From Methylobacterium sp. (GTDB taxonomy: Bacteria > Pseudomonadota > Alphaproteobacteria > Rhizobiales > Beijerinckiaceae), in contig JADCCH010000198.1 in assembly GCA_020252865.1 (NCBI GenBank), positions 1-14,943 on the forward strand: DNA of 14,943 nt, read 5' to 3'. How positions within the stretch are numbered: the first letter of the stretch is position 1; every line of letters starts with the position of its first letter. A program made the position numbers and the translations under genes. This document shows, one piece after another, positions 13,781-14,943 of the stretch. Under the pieces are notes generated by a model. That model was not told where the DNA came from and did no database searches. It worked only from the letters and a program-made list of their open reading frames with translations.

Positions 13781-14943
13781 ATGGACGCCCCCGATCTCTC
13801 CCCGCTGAAGCTTGCCTCTGAATTTCCGGCCGTGACCGAAGGCGACTGGCGTCGCCTCGTCGATGGCGTTTTGAAGGGCGTGCCCTTCGAGAAGAAGCTC
13901 GTGACCCTCACCGCGGATGGGATCGCGCTTCAGCCGATCTATCCGCGTGACGCGCAGGCCGAGCCGATCGCCGGTGCGCGCGGCACCACCCCCTGGGGCA
14001 TCGCCGCGACGGTGGATCACCCCGATGCCGCAGAAGCGAGTCGCCTCGCGCTGGCCGATCTCGAGGGCGGCGCAGATCAGCTCACCATCGCCTTCGCCGG
14101 CTCTCTCTCCGCGCGCGGTTTCGGCCTGCCGCCGAGGGCGGAGGCGCTGACAACCGCGCTGGCGGGCATCCATTGCGATCTCGTGCGCCTGCGGCTTGAT
14201 CCGCCGCCCTTCGCAGGAGCGGAGGTGGCCGACCTCTTCCGGGCCTATGCGAAATCCCGCAACCTGCCGGGCGCAACCCTGAAAGTGGAGTTCGGCATGC
14301 GCCCGCTGGCGGATTGGGCGCGCATCGGTGCCATTCCAAAAGCATGGCTTGCGGTCTGCACGCGCATCCGCGAGGCGGTTCTGGCGCTGTTTGAAGCCGG
14401 GTTCACCGGCCCGTTCCTGATGGCGGATTCCCGCCCCTTCCATGAGGCGGGTGCCAGCGAGGCGCAGGAAATCGCGAGTCTCATTGCGCAGGGCATCACC
14501 TATCTCCGCCTGCTCGGCAAAGGCGGCATCGGACCCGAAAAGGCGCAAGTGCTCATCGCCTTCACGGTTGCGGCGGATCAGGATCAGTTCCTTACGCTGT
14601 CGAAAATCCGCGCCTTCCGCCGCCTCTGGGCCGGCGTGCTGGAACATTGCGGGGTGAAGAGGCCCGCCCCCGCGCTCATCCATGCCGAAAGCGCCTTCAG
14701 GATGATGACGCGGCGTGACCCCAACGGGAACATGCTGCGCGGGACCATCGCCGGCCTCGCGGCGGCGCTGGGCGGGGCGGATTCCCTCACGCTGCTGCCG
14801 CATAGCGCCGCCCTTGGCCTGCCCGACGAGAAGGCGCGGCGGCTCGCGCGCAACACCAGCCTGATCCTTTTGCGGGAATCGAACCTCAACCGCATGATCG
14901 ACCCGGCCTCCGGCTCCGGCGCCATCGAGGAGATCACCGAGAC
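13781..14943 (+). CDS. mutA: Methylmalonyl-CoA mutase small (beta) subunit, 3' truncated by window
   Basis: The frame runs from the ATG at 13781 to the window edge without a stop: 387 complete codons. Recognisable segments are DWRRLVDGVLKGVPFEKKLVT and LTADGIALQPIYPRD near the start, and later MMTRRDPNGNMLRGTIAGLA then GGADSLTLLPH, typical of the methylmalonyl-CoA mutase fold. In the heterodimeric enzyme the small subunit MutA resembles the catalytic chain but is non-catalytic. The holoenzyme interconverts (R)-methylmalonyl-CoA and succinyl-CoA using adenosylcobalamin. The large subunit gene would be expected just downstream, outside the window. No strong ribosome site precedes the ATG (only GAAG), and a TATAGA lies at 13767-13772, so a very short or absent leader is possible. 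Confidence 0.9.
   Translation, partial: MDAPDLSPLKLASEFPAVTEGDWRRLVDGVLKGVPFEKKLVTLTADGIALQPIYPRDAQAEPIAGARGTTPWGIAATVDHPDAAEASRLALADLEGGADQLTIAFAGSLSARGFGLPPRAEALTTALAGIHCDLVRLRLDPPPFAGAEVADLFRAYAKSRNLPGATLKVEFGMRPLADWARIGAIPKAWLAVCTRIREAVLALFEAGFTGPFLMADSRPFHEAGASEAQEIASLIAQGITYLRLLGKGGIGPEKAQVLIAFTVAADQDQFLTLSKIRAFRRLWAGVLEHCGVKRPAPALIHAESAFRMMTRRDPNGNMLRGTIAGLAAALGGADSLTLLPHSAALGLPDEKARRLARNTSLILLRESNLNRMIDPASGSGAIEEITE

Noticed and set aside
13766..14803. Minus-strand frame opposite mutA (345 codons)
   Set aside because: The plus strand carries a clear methylmalonyl-CoA mutase small subunit. The minus frame has no recognisable motif.
1..14943. CRISPR array, insertion sequence, prophage or defence system
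   Set aside because: No spaced direct repeats, transposase, integrase or phage-like genes were seen. The HerA-like ATPase lacks a nuclease partner of the kind found in HerA-based defence systems.

Overview
The window is chromosomal-looking, GC-rich DNA. Its protein families, genus-typical small proteins and a characteristic intergenic repeat suggest an alphaproteobacterium, most likely of the order Hyphomicrobiales (Rhizobiales). I cannot name the genus. I see no rRNA, tRNA, CRISPR array, transposase, integrase or phage gene. Base composition looks even throughout, so this reads as ordinary core and near-core genome, not an island.

Layout. The left edge (1-261) is the C-terminus of an oligopeptidase B. 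It converges on a membrane-anchored hypothetical protein (317-1135, -). Divergent from that is an Fe-type superoxide dismutase (1357-1956, +), which ends in a clear rho-independent terminator with a GCAA tetraloop. Next come three minus-strand genes in a likely operon (3578 down to 2057): a YdjC/ChbG carbohydrate deacetylase, a four-helix DUF486/DMT-like membrane protein and a 73-residue unknown. Divergent from them is a two-gene plus-strand operon (3722-6267): a GtrB/ArnC-type polyprenyl-phosphate glycosyltransferase overlapping by 4 bases with a MurJ-family flippase. Together these could make, deacetylate and flip an undecaprenyl-linked sugar, in the manner of the FlmF2/NaxD pathway for aminosugar-modified lipid A. 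This is the most interesting hypothesis in the window.

A repeat and terminator block (6268-6397) separates murJ from a small secreted cysteine-containing protein (6405-6719, -). Divergent from it are a DUF2892 membrane protein and a histidine-rich exported DUF305 protein (6873-7573, +). A class IV (branched-chain type) aminotransferase follows (7774-8628, -), then a type II haloacid dehalogenase-like HAD protein (8777-9436, +). The latter ends 3 bases from the end of an opposing M20 dipeptidase gene.

The M20 dipeptidase, a LysE/ArgO-type amino acid exporter and a DUF853 (HerA-like) ATPase form a tight minus-strand operon (13007 down to 9440). Divergent from it is a small DUF2267-like protein (13256-13648, +) with a good terminator. 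The right edge holds the 5' part of a methylmalonyl-CoA mutase small subunit gene (13781 to beyond 14943), which belongs to propionyl-CoA or ethylmalonyl-CoA metabolism. No intergenic gap exceeds 300 bases. The larger gaps (1136-1356, 7574-7773, 13008-13255) hold regulatory or terminator-like structure or nothing I can identify.
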